A stretch of DNA of 64,000 bases from DASQTB01 sp035642095 (GTDB lineage Bacteria; Actinomycetota; UBA4738; CALAEC01), in NCBI GenBank assembly GCA_035642095.1, contig DASQTB010000048.1, forward strand, positions 1 to 64,000, in the 5' to 3' direction. Position 1 is the first letter of the stretch, and every line of letters begins with the position of its first letter. The notes under the pieces were generated by a model. The model worked only from the letters and a program-made list of their open reading frames with translations. It did no database searches and had not been told where the DNA came from. Shown piece by piece: positions 17,221 to 25,788 of the stretch. Both the position numbers and the translations under genes were made by a program.

Positions 17221-17970
17221 ATGGCGGCGATGGGAACGCTGGGAGAACGGAAGGCGGGCGTTCTCCGGGCCGTCGTGGCCGACCACATCCGGACCGGCCA
17301 GCCGGTGGGGAGCGGGACCGTGGCCCGGCGATATCGCCTGGGGGTGAGTTCGGCCACGATCCGGAACGACATGGCCATCCTCACCGAGATGGGCTTCCTG
17401 GCTCAGCCCCATACCTCGGCCGGGAGGATCCCCACCGACTCCGGCTACCGGTTCTACGTGGACACCCTGCCCAGGTGGCCGTCCCTGCCCCACCGGCAAG
17501 ACCGGACCATCCCCCCGTTCCTGGGACGACCGCCGCCGGACCCCTCCGACGTGGTCCGGAGGGCGGCTCTGCTCCTCTCCCGGCTGACCCACTACGGCGC
17601 GCTGGCCCAGCCTCCGGAGTCCTCGCACGTCGTCATCGGAGGGGCGGCCAATATCGTCAGCGAGGAGACGTTCGAACGCCGGGAGACGGTCCGTCGGCTG
17701 TTGGAAGCGCTGGAGGAGGAGCGCGACGTCCTCGGCCTGATCCGGACCGTGGCTCGTGAGGGAGACGTCACGGTCCGGATCGGGAGGGAGAACCCGGTGG
17801 CGGCCCTGCGGGAGGCGAGCCTGGTGGTCTCCTCCTACGGTGTTGGCGGCCGGACCGTAGGAGTGGTGGCCGTGATCGGTCCCACCCGGATGCACTACCG
17901 GGAGGCGATCTCGGCGGTCCGCGCCGTCTCGGGCCATCTGTCGCGCGCCATCGAGGGCCTGGCCGGGTAG
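17221..17970 (+). CDS. hrcA: heat-inducible transcription repressor HrcA, short form
   Basis: 249 residues against about 340 for ordinary HrcA. The N-terminal winged helix is complete (QPVGSGTVARRYRLGVSSAT; HTSAGRIPTDSGYRFYVD), and the C-terminal part is complete (VVIGGAANIV; VSSYGVGGRTVGVVAVIGPT). About 90 residues are missing between ALAQPP and SHVVIGG, where other HrcA proteins carry GAF-like strands and the inserted dimerising domain. No frame break explains it. The start is the ATG after TAGAGGG. It lies directly behind a CIRCE site and 12 bases before dnaJ. Confidence 0.93.
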   Translation: MAAMGTLGERKAGVLRAVVADHIRTGQPVGSGTVARRYRLGVSSATIRNDMAILTEMGFLAQPHTSAGRIPTDSGYRFYVDTLPRWPSLPHRQDRTIPPFLGRPPPDPSDVVRRAALLLSRLTHYGALAQPPESSHVVIGGAANIVSEETFERRETVRRLLEALEEERDVLGLIRTVAREGDVTVRIGRENPVAALREASLVVSSYGVGGRTVGVVAVIGPTRMHYREAISAVRAVSGHLSRAIEGLAG

Positions 17971-17982
17971 AGGGCTGCGTCG

Positions 17983-19083
17983 ATGGCCCGGCGAGACCTC
18001 TACGAGGTCCTGGGGGTGGCGTCGGACGCCACCCAGGAGGACATCAGGAAGGCCTATCGGAAGCTGGCTCGAACGCACCATCCCGACGTGAACCACCACG
18101 ACCCCGACGCTGAACGGCGGTTCAAGGAGATCAACCTTGCCTATCAGACCCTGTCCGATCCGGCCAAGCGGCGTCAGTACGACCTGTACGGCGGGGAGGG
18201 CCTGAGCCCGGACATGTTCGGATTCGGCGATCTGACCGACATCTTCGAGGCGTTCTTCGGGTCGTCGCCGTTCGGCGGGGGTCGGCCCGGCCAGCGGCGG
18301 GGGACCCGGACCGGCCGGGGTCGGGATCTCCATCTGGTCCTGGAGCTGGACTTCGAGGAGGCGGCGTTCGGCGCGACCAAGGAGGTTCGGGTCGACACGC
18401 AGGAGATGTGCGGCCGGTGTGGGGGAACGGGGGCCGAGCCGGGAACCCATCCGTCCCGGTGCACCACCTGCGGCGGGTCGGGCGAGGTCTCCGACGTCCG
18501 CCGGAGCGTATTCGGCACCGTGATGACGTCGCGCCTGTGCGGGACGTGCGAGGGGACCGGCGAGGAGATCGCATCGCCCTGCCGGGAGTGTAGGGGCGGG
18601 GGCCGGATCCCGACCCAGCAGACCGTCTCGGTGGAGGTTCCCGCCGGGGTCTCCGACGGGATGGACCTCCGCATCGAGGGCGGGGGGGAGGACGGCCGGG
18701 GCGGTGGCCCGTCGGGCGACCTGTACCTCACCCTGGCGGTCCGGCCGCATCCCGTGTTCGACCGTCGGGGGCAGGATCTGGTCTGTCTGTTGGAGCTCCC
18801 CATGACGGCGGCCGCCCTCGGGGCCGAGGTCGAGGTGGAGACCCTCGACGGTCCGGCCACGCTCAAGGTCCCCCCCGGGACCAGGGCGGGCTCCGTGCTC
18901 CGGCTCCGGGGGAAGGGTCTGCCCCACGTCGGCCGCAGAGGGCGGGGCGACCTCCTCCTCCGGGTCGACCTCGACGTCCCCCTTCGGCTGGCCCGGAATG
19001 AGCGCGAGCTCCTGGAGTCGCTGGCCGATCTTCGGGACGAGCGGTCGAGACCCCTGAGGGGCCGCCTTCGGCCCGGGACGTGA
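17983..19083 (+). CDS. dnaJ: chaperone protein DnaJ
   Basis: 366 residues. J domain at residues 4-70 with the HPD motif (HHPDVN), a Gly/Phe-rich stretch (FGFGDLTDIFEAFFG), four zinc-binding CxxCxGxG repeats (CGRCGGTG, CTTCGGSG, CGTCEGTG, CRECRGGG) and the C-terminal substrate-binding domains (GRRGRGDLLLRVDLDVP). It stimulates DnaK ATPase and delivers unfolded clients. Its position behind CIRCE-hrcA implies heat-shock control; dnaK and grpE are not in the window. Its stop overlaps the rsmE GTG. Confidence 0.96.
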   Translation: MARRDLYEVLGVASDATQEDIRKAYRKLARTHHPDVNHHDPDAERRFKEINLAYQTLSDPAKRRQYDLYGGEGLSPDMFGFGDLTDIFEAFFGSSPFGGGRPGQRRGTRTGRGRDLHLVLELDFEEAAFGATKEVRVDTQEMCGRCGGTGAEPGTHPSRCTTCGGSGEVSDVRRSVFGTVMTSRLCGTCEGTGEEIASPCRECRGGGRIPTQQTVSVEVPAGVSDGMDLRIEGGGEDGRGGGPSGDLYLTLAVRPHPVFDRRGQDLVCLLELPMTAAALGAEVEVETLDGPATLKVPPGTRAGSVLRLRGKGLPHVGRRGRGDLLLRVDLDVPLRLARNERELLESLADLRDERSRPLRGRLRPGT

Positions 19084-19811
19084 GCCGTCCTCACTTCTTC
19101 GCCGGCGCTCCCGAGCCCGGCGAGGCGGTGATCCTCTCCTCGGAGGATGCCGGGCACGCCGTCCGGTCCCTTCGGCTCCGGGTCGGCGACGAGTTCACGT
19201 CGTCCGACGGGCATGGAGCGGTGGCCACGTGCCGGGTCCTCCGAGCCGAACGCCTCCTGGTGGAGGGCGAGGTGATCGACCGCTCCTGGGAGTCCCGCCC
19301 CCGGCCGTCCCTCAGCGTCGTGCTGGCTCCGCCCAAGGGAGACCGTCTCACCTGGGGGGTTCAGAAGCTGGTCGAGGTCGGGGCGGACGAGATAGTCCTG
19401 GTCGAGGCGTCCCGGTCGATCCGGAGGTGGCCTGGGCAGCGGGCCGATCGGGTGGGGCCCCGGCTGGCCGCCGTGGTCCGGGAGGCGGCCAAGCAGTCGC
19501 GGCGTCGGTTCGAGCCGTCCGTCTCGGGTCCCGTGCCGTGGGACGAGGCCGTCGTTCCGACGCCCCGCGGGATCCTGGTCGTGCTGTGGGAGCGGGCCCG
19601 CGGTGGTCTCTTGGAATCGCTCCCGCCCGACACCCCCGATGAGGTGACCCTGGTGATCGGTCCGGAGGGCGGGATCCCGGAGGAGGACGTCCGGGGCGCG
19701 GAGCGGGCCGGCGCGGCGGTTGCCTCGCTGGGTCCGAACGTCCTTCGGACGGAGACCGCGGCGGTCGCCGCCGCCGCGGTCGTCCTGGCCCGCTACGGTC
19801 GCCTGGGATGA
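19080..19811 (+). CDS. rsmE: 16S rRNA (uracil1498-N3)-methyltransferase
   Basis: 243 residues: an N-terminal PUA-like domain (SRPHFFAGA, then EDAGHAVRSLRLRVGDEF) followed by a SPOUT knotted methyltransferase. The knot motifs are VIGPEGGIPEEDV and SLGPNVLRTETAAVAA, which hold SAM. It methylates U1498 in the decoding centre of the small subunit. Start GTG overlaps the dnaJ stop (GTGA), the usual dnaJ-rsmE coupling. Confidence 0.94.
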   Translation: MSRPHFFAGAPEPGEAVILSSEDAGHAVRSLRLRVGDEFTSSDGHGAVATCRVLRAERLLVEGEVIDRSWESRPRPSLSVVLAPPKGDRLTWGVQKLVEVGADEIVLVEASRSIRRWPGQRADRVGPRLAAVVREAAKQSRRRFEPSVSGPVPWDEAVVPTPRGILVVLWERARGGLLESLPPDTPDEVTLVIGPEGGIPEEDVRGAERAGAAVASLGPNVLRTETAAVAAAAVVLARYGRLG

Positions 19812-19877
19812 CCCCTGTCCTCGACCGGGTCACCGTCGCGCGCTAGCATCGCGGTGACGAAGCGAAAGGAGCGGACC

Positions 19878-20222
19878 GTGCAGGACTGCCTGTTCTGCCG
19901 GATCGCCTCGGGTGATCAGGAGGCGGATGTCGTGCACACCTCCGATCACGTGGTGGCCTTCCGGGACGTCAATCCTCAGGCTCCGGTGCACATCCTGATC
20001 ATCCCGAAGGAGCACATCGAGTCGGCCCGGTCGCTCCGCGACAAGCAGGGCGACGTGCTGGCCGACATGTTCGTCGCCGCGGCTCACCTGGCCCGGGCCA
20101 ACGAGATCGATCGATCCGGCTGGAGAGTCGTCACCAACGTAGGGCCGGACGCCGGACAGAGCGTCCATCACCTCCACTTCCATCTTCTGGGCGGCCGGCA
20201 GATGCGGTGGCCACCCGGATGA
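19878..20222 (+). CDS. HIT family nucleotide hydrolase/transferase (HINT-like)
   Basis: 114 residues. It opens with QDCLFCRIASGDQEADVVH (two Cys that can bind zinc) and ends with the histidine triad SVHHLHFHLLGGR (HxHxH). Such proteins hydrolyse AMP-lysine or nucleoside phosphoramidates. GTG 19878 is chosen because AAAGGAG lies six bases before it; an upstream in-frame GTG at 19854 is near the predicted transcription start after TAGCAT (19844-19849). The gene is between rsmE and phoH, a common actinobacterial order. Confidence 0.93.
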   Translation: MQDCLFCRIASGDQEADVVHTSDHVVAFRDVNPQAPVHILIIPKEHIESARSLRDKQGDVLADMFVAAAHLARANEIDRSGWRVVTNVGPDAGQSVHHLHFHLLGGRQMRWPPG

Positions 20223-20226
20223 GCCG

Positions 20227-20263
20227 TATAATCGGGAGGTCGGGGTCGCGATAGGCGACCCCG
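20227..20263 (+). promoter_or_regulatory. phoH promoter -10 and 5' leader hairpin
   Basis: TATAAT at 20227-20232 is the best -10 box in the window. It is followed by a perfect stem CGGGGTCGC / GCGACCCCG (20241-20249 with 20255-20263) around a five-base loop, then AAGGA before the TTG start at 20296. The hairpin lies wholly in the untranslated leader. Confidence 0.6.
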
Positions 20264-20295
20264 TTTCCAACAGGAGAGAAGCTCGAAGGAAGCCC

Positions 20296-21300
20296 TTGGC
20301 CGAGGCCACCCAAGTCAAGATCCTGGTTCCGGGCCACCAGTCGATGGTCGCCCTCCTCGGAGAACGCGACGAGTTCCTCAAGCTCGTGGAAACGGCGTTC
20401 GACTCCCACATCCTGGTTCGGGGGAACGAGATCACGATCACCGGCGACCCCGTGGAGGCGGAGCGCGTGGCCCAGCTGTTCGAAGAGATGGTCACGCTCC
20501 TGGAGCGGGGGCAGCAGCTGACGCCTTCGTCGGTGGGTCGGACCATCGACATGATCAAGGAGGACGGCGTTCGGCCGACCGAGGTGCTGACGGACGCCGT
20601 GCTCACTGCGCGAGGAAAGTCGATCGCCCCCCAGACGATCGGGCAGAAGCGGTACGTTGATGCGCTCCGCGAGTCGACGCTGACGTTCGCCATCGGACCC
20701 GCCGGAACGGGGAAGACCTACCTCGCCGTGGCTCACGCCGTGCGGGCGCTCCAGGCACGGGACGTGTCCCGGATCATCCTCACCCGGCCGGCGGTGGAGG
20801 CCGGGGAGAAGCTGGGCTTTCTCCCAGGGACGCTGTACGAGAAGATCGATCCGTACCTCCGGCCTCTGTACGACGCTCTGTACGAGATGATGGATCCCGA
20901 CGCCTTCGGCCGGTTGATGGACCGGGGGACCATCGAGGTGGCCCCCCTGGCGTTCATGCGGGGCAGGACCCTGAACGACTCGTTCATCATCCTGGACGAG
21001 GCCCAGAACACCTCGCCCGAGCAGATGAAGATGTTCCTCACCCGTCTCGGCTTCGGCTCGAAGGCCGTGGTGAACGGCGACGTGACCCAGATCGACCTGC
21101 CGGCCGGGCAGCGGTCTGGCCTGGTGGTGGTCCAGGAGATCCTCCGGCACATCGAAGGGATCTCGTTCGTCCATCTCGGTGCCCGGGACGTGGTTCGACA
21201 CCGTATCGTCCAGGACATCGTGGAGGCCTACCGCCGGTACTCCGAGCGGGACGAGGAGATCGCCCGCGTCGACGACGTTGAGCGACGACCCGTCCGATAG
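20296..21300 (+). CDS. phoH: PhoH-like ATPase (YbeZ family)
   Basis: 334 residues. A KH-like N-terminal part (FDSHILVRGNEITITGD) precedes a P-loop ATPase with Walker A GPAGTGKTYLA and Walker B FIILDEAQNTSPEQM, then VVNGDVTQIDLP. YbeZ/PhoH works with the endoribonuclease YbeY in rRNA maturation and ribosome quality control, and ybeY follows directly here. TTG start with AAGGA five bases upstream. Confidence 0.93.
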   Translation: MAEATQVKILVPGHQSMVALLGERDEFLKLVETAFDSHILVRGNEITITGDPVEAERVAQLFEEMVTLLERGQQLTPSSVGRTIDMIKEDGVRPTEVLTDAVLTARGKSIAPQTIGQKRYVDALRESTLTFAIGPAGTGKTYLAVAHAVRALQARDVSRIILTRPAVEAGEKLGFLPGTLYEKIDPYLRPLYDALYEMMDPDAFGRLMDRGTIEVAPLAFMRGRTLNDSFIILDEAQNTSPEQMKMFLTRLGFGSKAVVNGDVTQIDLPAGQRSGLVVVQEILRHIEGISFVHLGARDVVRHRIVQDIVEAYRRYSERDEEIARVDDVERRPVR

Positions 21301-21307
21301 TCCCACG

Positions 21308-21700
21308 GTGGTCCTCTCGGACCGCCAGGAACTCCCCACGGATCACGGCGCCCTGATCGACCTGGCCCGTCGCACGCTGGACGCCGAGGGGGCCGGCGCG
21401 GTCGAACTCTCGGTGTCGCTGGTGTCGACCGAGGAGATGGACGATCTGCACCGCCGCTACCTGGACGAGGCGGGGCCGACCGACGTGCTGTCGTTCACCC
21501 TGGACGAGGACGGCCTCCTGGGGGACGTGGTGATCTGCCCCGAGGTGGCCTCGTCCCAGACCGAGGAGCTGGGCGCTGAGCTTCGCCTGTTGCTGGTCCA
21601 CGGCATCCTTCATCTCCTCGGGTACGACCACGAGGGGGACGAGGAGCGCAGGGCGATGTGGGAACGACAGGCGCGGTACAGCGGGGTGGCGCTGCCGTGA
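21308..21700 (+). CDS. ybeY: endoribonuclease YbeY
   Basis: 130 residues. The zinc site HGILHLLGYDHEGDEE (HxxxHxxxxxH) defines the family; YLDEAGPTDVLSF is the conserved substrate-binding segment. It trims 16S rRNA 3' ends and degrades defective 70S ribosomes. Several starts are possible: GTG 21308, eight bases after the phoH stop, gives a normal-length N-terminus; TTG 21278 would overlap phoH. The stop overlaps the next gene (GTGA). Confidence 0.93.
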   Translation: MVLSDRQELPTDHGALIDLARRTLDAEGAGAVELSVSLVSTEEMDDLHRRYLDEAGPTDVLSFTLDEDGLLGDVVICPEVASSQTEELGAELRLLLVHGILHLLGYDHEGDEERRAMWERQARYSGVALP

Positions 21701-22956
21701 TCTGGTTCCTGGCCGTGGTCGTGATCCTGGTCGTGTTCGGCTCCCTCCTGGCCATGTCCGAGGCATCTCTGACCCGCATGACTCGGGTCCGGGCCCTGGC
21801 TCTGGAGGACGAGGGTCGGCGCAGCGCCGGCGTACTGGTGCGGATCGAGACCGACCCCCCCCAGTTCCTCAACGCGATCTACCTGTGGGTGATGCTGGCC
21901 CAGAACGGCTCGGCCATCCTGGTCGCCATCCTGGCCGAGCACTACCTGGGCAACGTGTGGATCACCATCGCTTCGATCCTGTTCACGTTGCTTTACTTCG
22001 TCGTCGTGGAGGCGATGTCCAAGACCTTCGCAATCCTTCACTCCGACCGCGTGGCGCTGATCCTGGCCCCGGTGGTCTTCTGGTTGTCCCGCATCCTGTA
22101 CTGGCCGACCAGGTTGCTGATCGGGGCGGCCAACGTGCTCCTTCCAGGCAAGGGGCTCCGCGAGGGACCGTTCGTGTCCGAGGAGGAGATCCGGGCCATG
22201 GCCGAGGCCGGTCACGAGGAGGGGGCCATCGAGGAGGAGGAGAAGGAGCTGATCCACTCCATCTTCGAGTTCGGCGACACGGTCGTTCGCGAGGTCATGA
22301 CCCCGCAGCCCGACGTGGTGGCCATCGACGCGTCTCGCTCCTTGGAAGAGGTCATGGACATGGTCATCCGGCACGGGTACTCCCGCATCCCGGTGTACCG
22401 CGATTCGATGAACGAGGTCGTGGGGATCGTCTACGCCAAGGACGTCCTCCGCGAGACTCGCTCCGGCAGGAACGGCCGCACCCTGGAGCAGCTGGCCCGC
22501 CCGGCTCACTTCGTGCCCGAGTCGAAGAAGGTGTCTGACCTCCTCAAGGACATGCAGCGGGAGAAGTTCCACGTGGCCGTGGTCGTCGACGAGTACGGGT
22601 CGGTGGCCGGGCTGGTCACCCTGGAGGACCTCCTGGAGGAGATCGTGGGCGAGATCGCCGACGAGTACGATCGGGAGGAGCCCCAGGTCGAGCCGGCCGG
22701 CGACGGCCGGTTCCGGGTCAACGCCCGGCTTCCGGTGGACGAGCTCAACGAGATCCTGGAGGTGGAGCTCCCCGACGAGGAGTGGGACACGGTCGGCGGG
22801 TTGATGATGGCTGTGCTCGGTCATCTCCCGCAGCAGGGTGAGCGGGTGGACTTCGAGGGCCTTCGTTTCACCGCCGATCGGGTCCAGGGCCGGCGGATCG
22901 CCAAGGTGTTGATCGAGCGGCTGGAGCCGAAGCCTTCCGGAGGCGAGCGCCGGTGA
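21697..22956 (+). CDS. CNNM/CorC family transporter (DUF21-CBS-HlyC)
   Basis: 419 residues. The DUF21 membrane domain has about four helices (IWFLAVVVILVVFGSLLAMSE at the start), followed by two CBS domains (REVMTPQPDVVAID; FHVAVVVDEYGSVAGLVTLEDL) that bind adenine nucleotides, and a CorC/HlyC C-terminal domain (LPDEEWDTVGGLMM). The family exports Mg2+ or Co2+. GTG start overlaps the ybeY stop; its own stop overlaps cdd, so phoH-ybeY-CNNM-cdd is one operon. Confidence 0.9.
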   Translation: MIWFLAVVVILVVFGSLLAMSEASLTRMTRVRALALEDEGRRSAGVLVRIETDPPQFLNAIYLWVMLAQNGSAILVAILAEHYLGNVWITIASILFTLLYFVVVEAMSKTFAILHSDRVALILAPVVFWLSRILYWPTRLLIGAANVLLPGKGLREGPFVSEEEIRAMAEAGHEEGAIEEEEKELIHSIFEFGDTVVREVMTPQPDVVAIDASRSLEEVMDMVIRHGYSRIPVYRDSMNEVVGIVYAKDVLRETRSGRNGRTLEQLARPAHFVPESKKVSDLLKDMQREKFHVAVVVDEYGSVAGLVTLEDLLEEIVGEIADEYDREEPQVEPAGDGRFRVNARLPVDELNEILEVELPDEEWDTVGGLMMAVLGHLPQQGERVDFEGLRFTADRVQGRRIAKVLIERLEPKPSGGERR

Positions 22957-23357
22957 GCACCCGGGAAGAGGTGGAGAGGCTCGAGGCAGCGGCCCGAGAG
23001 GCTCGGGACCGGGCCTACGCCCCCTACAGCGGCTTCCAGGTGGGGGCGGCCCTCCTGACCGACGACGGCCGAATCTTCACCGGAGCCAACGTGGAGAACG
23101 CCTCGTACGGCCTGTCGATGTGCGCCGAGCGGACCGCCGTGTTCCACGCCGTCGCGGAGGGTGTCCGGGGCCTCCGGGCCGTGGCCGTGTCCGCCTCCAA
23201 CGACGAGCCGACGTGGCCCTGCGGCGGATGCCGCCAGGTGCTGCACGAGTTCGGGCCGGACATGGTGGTGATCTCCGAGGGCCGGGGCGGTCGCCGGGAG
23301 GAGCGCAGGCTGGCCGAGCTGCTTCCGCTGGCCTTCGGACCGGCCGACCTGGAGTGA
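22953..23357 (+). CDS. cdd: cytidine deaminase
   Basis: 134 residues, homotetrameric short type. YAPYSGFQVGAALLT, the catalytic NVENASYGLSMCAERTA (Cys-Ala-Glu: zinc ligand and proton shuttle) and PCGGCRQVLHEF (two more zinc Cys) are all present. It converts cytidine and deoxycytidine to uridine forms for salvage. GTG start overlaps the CNNM stop. In related genomes era usually comes next; here a minus-strand cupredoxin follows. Confidence 0.95.
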   Translation: MSTREEVERLEAAAREARDRAYAPYSGFQVGAALLTDDGRIFTGANVENASYGLSMCAERTAVFHAVAEGVRGLRAVAVSASNDEPTWPCGGCRQVLHEFGPDMVVISEGRGGRREERRLAELLPLAFGPADLE

Positions 23358-23396
23358 GCGGCTTCCGGGGCTGTCTCGCCTCGGGTACGGAGGTTC

Positions 23397-23831
23397 CTAC
23401 TCGACGACGATCGTTCCGACCATGCCGGCGTCCTCGTGGAACCGGCAGAAGAACTTGTAGGTGCCGGCGCCCACCTCATCACCGACTTCGTCGGTCTCCT
23501 CGTCCTCCCCGGGCTCCACATCGAGGCTCAGATCGGTTCCCTGGATGGTGAAGTTGTGGTCCTGATTGCCGGCGTTGGTCAGGGCGACACCCTGCTCGCT
23601 CGACACGGCGATGCACGGCGGCTCGAAGAAGTTGTCCATCATCGTCACCGGAGCGGGCGCTCCCTCCGGCGCGGAGACCTCGGCGCAGGTCTCGTCGATG
23701 TCCTCCTGGAAACCGGCGGTGGCGGTCGGCGCCGCTTCCGGTTCGTCGTCGCCGACCTCGGGCAGATCGTTACAAGCGACCAGTGCCACTGTCGCCACGA
23801 AGACCGACAGGGCCGCCGTTCGCCTGGTCAC
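23397..23831 (-). CDS. cupredoxin (plastocyanin-like) lipoprotein
   Basis: 144 residues: a signal peptide with lipobox (VATVALVAC), an acidic linker, then one cupredoxin fold. Type 1 copper ligands are visible: His in GNQDHNFTI and Cys, His, Met in FFCRFHEDAGM, with C-x2-H-x4-M spacing as in plastocyanin. It is an exported, membrane-anchored electron carrier or copper-binding protein. A second gene of the same kind lies upstream on the same strand, 41 bases away. Confidence 0.85.
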   Translation of the reverse strand: MTRRTAALSVFVATVALVACNDLPEVGDDEPEAAPTATAGFQEDIDETCAEVSAPEGAPAPVTMMDNFFEPPCIAVSSEQGVALTNAGNQDHNFTIQGTDLSLDVEPGEDEETDEVGDEVGAGTYKFFCRFHEDAGMVGTIVVE

Positions 23832-23872
23832 GGCGCGGACCGTACCCGTCGATCGGAACCGTCAAACCAAGC

Positions 23873-24325
23873 TCAGCCGGCCTCGGAGACGGTCAACTCG
23901 CCGGTCATGCCCTGGCCGCGATGGTAGATGCAGTAGAAGGCATAGGTCCCCGGAGGAACCGCGCCGCCGATCGCTTCGGTCCGGGCCACCCCGCCGGGCG
24001 GGACGTCGAAGCCGACGGAGGAATCCTCGACGGTGAGGTTGTGGAGGTTGGCCCCGGTGTTCCGGACCACCAGGCCCTGGCCGCCCAGGACGATCAGGCA
24101 GGTGGGATCGAAGGAGAAGTCGCTGGCCGAGATCCGGACCTCCACCCTGCCGGTCAGGGTCGCGTCGGTGCAGGCCGGGCTGGAGGTCGGGGTCGGCGCG
24201 GGGACGGGGGAGGGGCTGGCCGTCGGAACCGCCGTCGGCGATGGAGTGGCCGGCGGGGCGGTCTCGGGTTCCGCATCGCACGCCGTCAGCACGAGCAGGG
24301 CGGCGAACACCAACCGCAGGGACAT
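23873..24325 (-). CDS. cupredoxin (plastocyanin-like) lipoprotein
   Basis: 150 residues. MSLRLVFAALLVLTAC is a lipoprotein signal; a Pro/Thr/Ser linker of about 40 residues follows (PSPTAVPTASPSPVPAPTPT), then a cupredoxin domain with His in ANLHNLTV and the C-x2-H-x4-M loop YCIYHRGQGM. All copper ligands are kept. ATG 24325 is chosen because TATGCT (minus strand, 24333-24338) lies seven bases upstream and swallows the other in-frame ATG at 24337. Confidence 0.83.
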   Translation of the reverse strand: MSLRLVFAALLVLTACDAEPETAPPATPSPTAVPTASPSPVPAPTPTSSPACTDATLTGRVEVRISASDFSFDPTCLIVLGGQGLVVRNTGANLHNLTVEDSSVGFDVPPGGVARTEAIGGAVPPGTYAFYCIYHRGQGMTGELTVSEAG

Positions 24326-24369
24326 CCATGCCAGCATACGGTGGGAATGGGCCGGGAGAGCGATATCGA

Positions 24370-24780
24370 ATGAACGCCCGACGGGCGATGGTCACCGGTC
24401 TCAGCGTTCTGTGGATGGCGGCGTGCGCTGATGGCGGCCCGGCGGGAGACGGTCCCTCACCGTCGACGCTTCGGCAGGTCCTGGCGAACCGGCGGGCGTT
24501 CGACGACCGCACCGTGAGCGTTCGAACAGCCTACTTCTCCTCGTTCGAGGTCAGCGTGCTGACCACGGGCTTCGCCGAGTCTCACCCTCCCCAGCCGGTC
24601 GAGCCGGTGGTGTGGGTCGATGCCGCGCCGCCGGATCGGTGTATGGATCGGACAAGGGACGCCGCCTGGGCCCAGTCCGTGGTCGCCTCCGGGCGGTTCC
24701 GGTTCGATCCCGACTCCGGCTTCGGTCACCTCGGCGCCTACGACATGGCGCTGGAGGACGCCACGTTGAGCTGCGCCTGA
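24370..24780 (+). CDS. hypothetical lipoprotein
   Basis: 136 residues with a short signal and lipobox (LSVLWMAACAD). The mature part is a small alpha/beta domain (LRQVLANRRAFDDRTVSVRTAY; DMALEDATLSC) with two Cys (CMDRTRD and the penultimate residue) that may form a disulfide. The pattern resembles OB-fold-like lipoproteins in which an N-terminal helix precedes V-V--- strands, but no family is recognised. Divergent from the copper lipoproteins and upstream of deoC. Confidence 0.6.
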   Translation: MNARRAMVTGLSVLWMAACADGGPAGDGPSPSTLRQVLANRRAFDDRTVSVRTAYFSSFEVSVLTTGFAESHPPQPVEPVVWVDAAPPDRCMDRTRDAAWAQSVVASGRFRFDPDSGFGHLGAYDMALEDATLSCA

Positions 24781-24828
24781 ACAGACGGGTTGGGGAGGAG
24801 CTCGGAGGTATCATGGAGGTTCTCTCCG

Positions 24829-25788
24829 ATGGCCAAGCTCCCCGCCGAGACGAAACCCCGGGTCCCCGAGTCGCCCTGGAGTCCCCAGGCGGCCGAGGCG
24901 GCCATGATCCGAGTGACCCCGGTGGATGCGGTCGGACTGGAGGAACGAGCGGCCTCGCTGGCCACCCGGTCAATCAAGCGCGATGCCAAGCTGTACGCCG
25001 TCGACCTGGCCATCCGGTGCGCGGACCTGACCACCCTGGAGGGGGCCGACACGCCGGGCAAGGTGACTGCGGTGTGCTCCAAGGCGGTTCGGCCCGATCC
25101 GACCGACCCGACGATCCCCAGCGTGGCCGCGGTCGTGGTCTATCCGTCTCTCGTCCCGGTGGCCGCCGAGCGGCTGAGGGGAACGGGCGTCCACCTGGCC
25201 AGCGTGGCCGGCGGCTTCCCCAGCGGCCTGGCCCCGCTGGAGGAGCGCCTCGACGAGATCCGGCGCGCGGTCCAGTGGGGGGCGGACGAGATCGACATCG
25301 TCCTCAACCGTTCCGCGTTCCTGGCCGGACGGTACCACCAGGCCTACGAGGAGGTCGCGCTGTCCAAAGAGGCCACCGGCTCCGCGCACCTCAAGGTCAT
25401 CCTGGAGACCGGGGAGCTCGGATCCTACGATCAGATCCGGAAGGCCTCGATGCTGGCCATGGCCGCAGGGGCCGACTTCATCAAGACGTCGACGGGAAAG
25501 ATCGGCGTCAGCGCGACCTACCCGACGGCCCTGTGCATGATGGAGGCCGCCCGCGACTTTCACCGACAGACGGGCCGGCCCGTCGGGATCAAGGTCGCCG
25601 GCGGCATCCGGAAGGCCAAAGAGGCCTGGATCTACCTGGTCATCCTGCATGAGACCCTCGGACCGGACTGGCTCACGCCCGACCGGTTCCGGATCGGCGC
25701 GTCGACGCTGCTGAACGACCTGCTGATGCAGGTCCGCAAGGAGCGCGAGGGCCGGTACCAGGGGGCCGACTACTTCACGATCGACTGA
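24829..25788 (+). CDS. deoC: deoxyribose-phosphate aldolase
   Basis: 319 residues, longer than the 220-260 of most bacterial DeoC because of an N-terminal extension, as in other actinobacterial and animal-type enzymes. The Schiff-base lysine is in ADFIKTSTGK and the second lysine in GIKVAGGIR; DIVLNRSAF carries the proton-relay Asp. It splits deoxyribose-5-phosphate into acetaldehyde and glyceraldehyde-3-phosphate. ATG follows GGAGG. The next gene is an aldehyde dehydrogenase starting on the stop codon, which can oxidise the acetaldehyde formed. Confidence 0.93.
   Translation: MAKLPAETKPRVPESPWSPQAAEAAMIRVTPVDAVGLEERAASLATRSIKRDAKLYAVDLAIRCADLTTLEGADTPGKVTAVCSKAVRPDPTDPTIPSVAAVVVYPSLVPVAAERLRGTGVHLASVAGGFPSGLAPLEERLDEIRRAVQWGADEIDIVLNRSAFLAGRYHQAYEEVALSKEATGSAHLKVILETGELGSYDQIRKASMLAMAAGADFIKTSTGKIGVSATYPTALCMMEAARDFHRQTGRPVGIKVAGGIRKAKEAWIYLVILHETLGPDWLTPDRFRIGASTLLNDLLMQVRKEREGRYQGADYFTID

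Noticed and set aside
19854..19877. Upstream GTG as start of the HIT gene
   Set aside because: It lies about five bases after the -10 TAGCAT and adds VTKRKERT; GTG 19878 has AAAGGAG six bases upstream and gives the normal HIT N-terminus.
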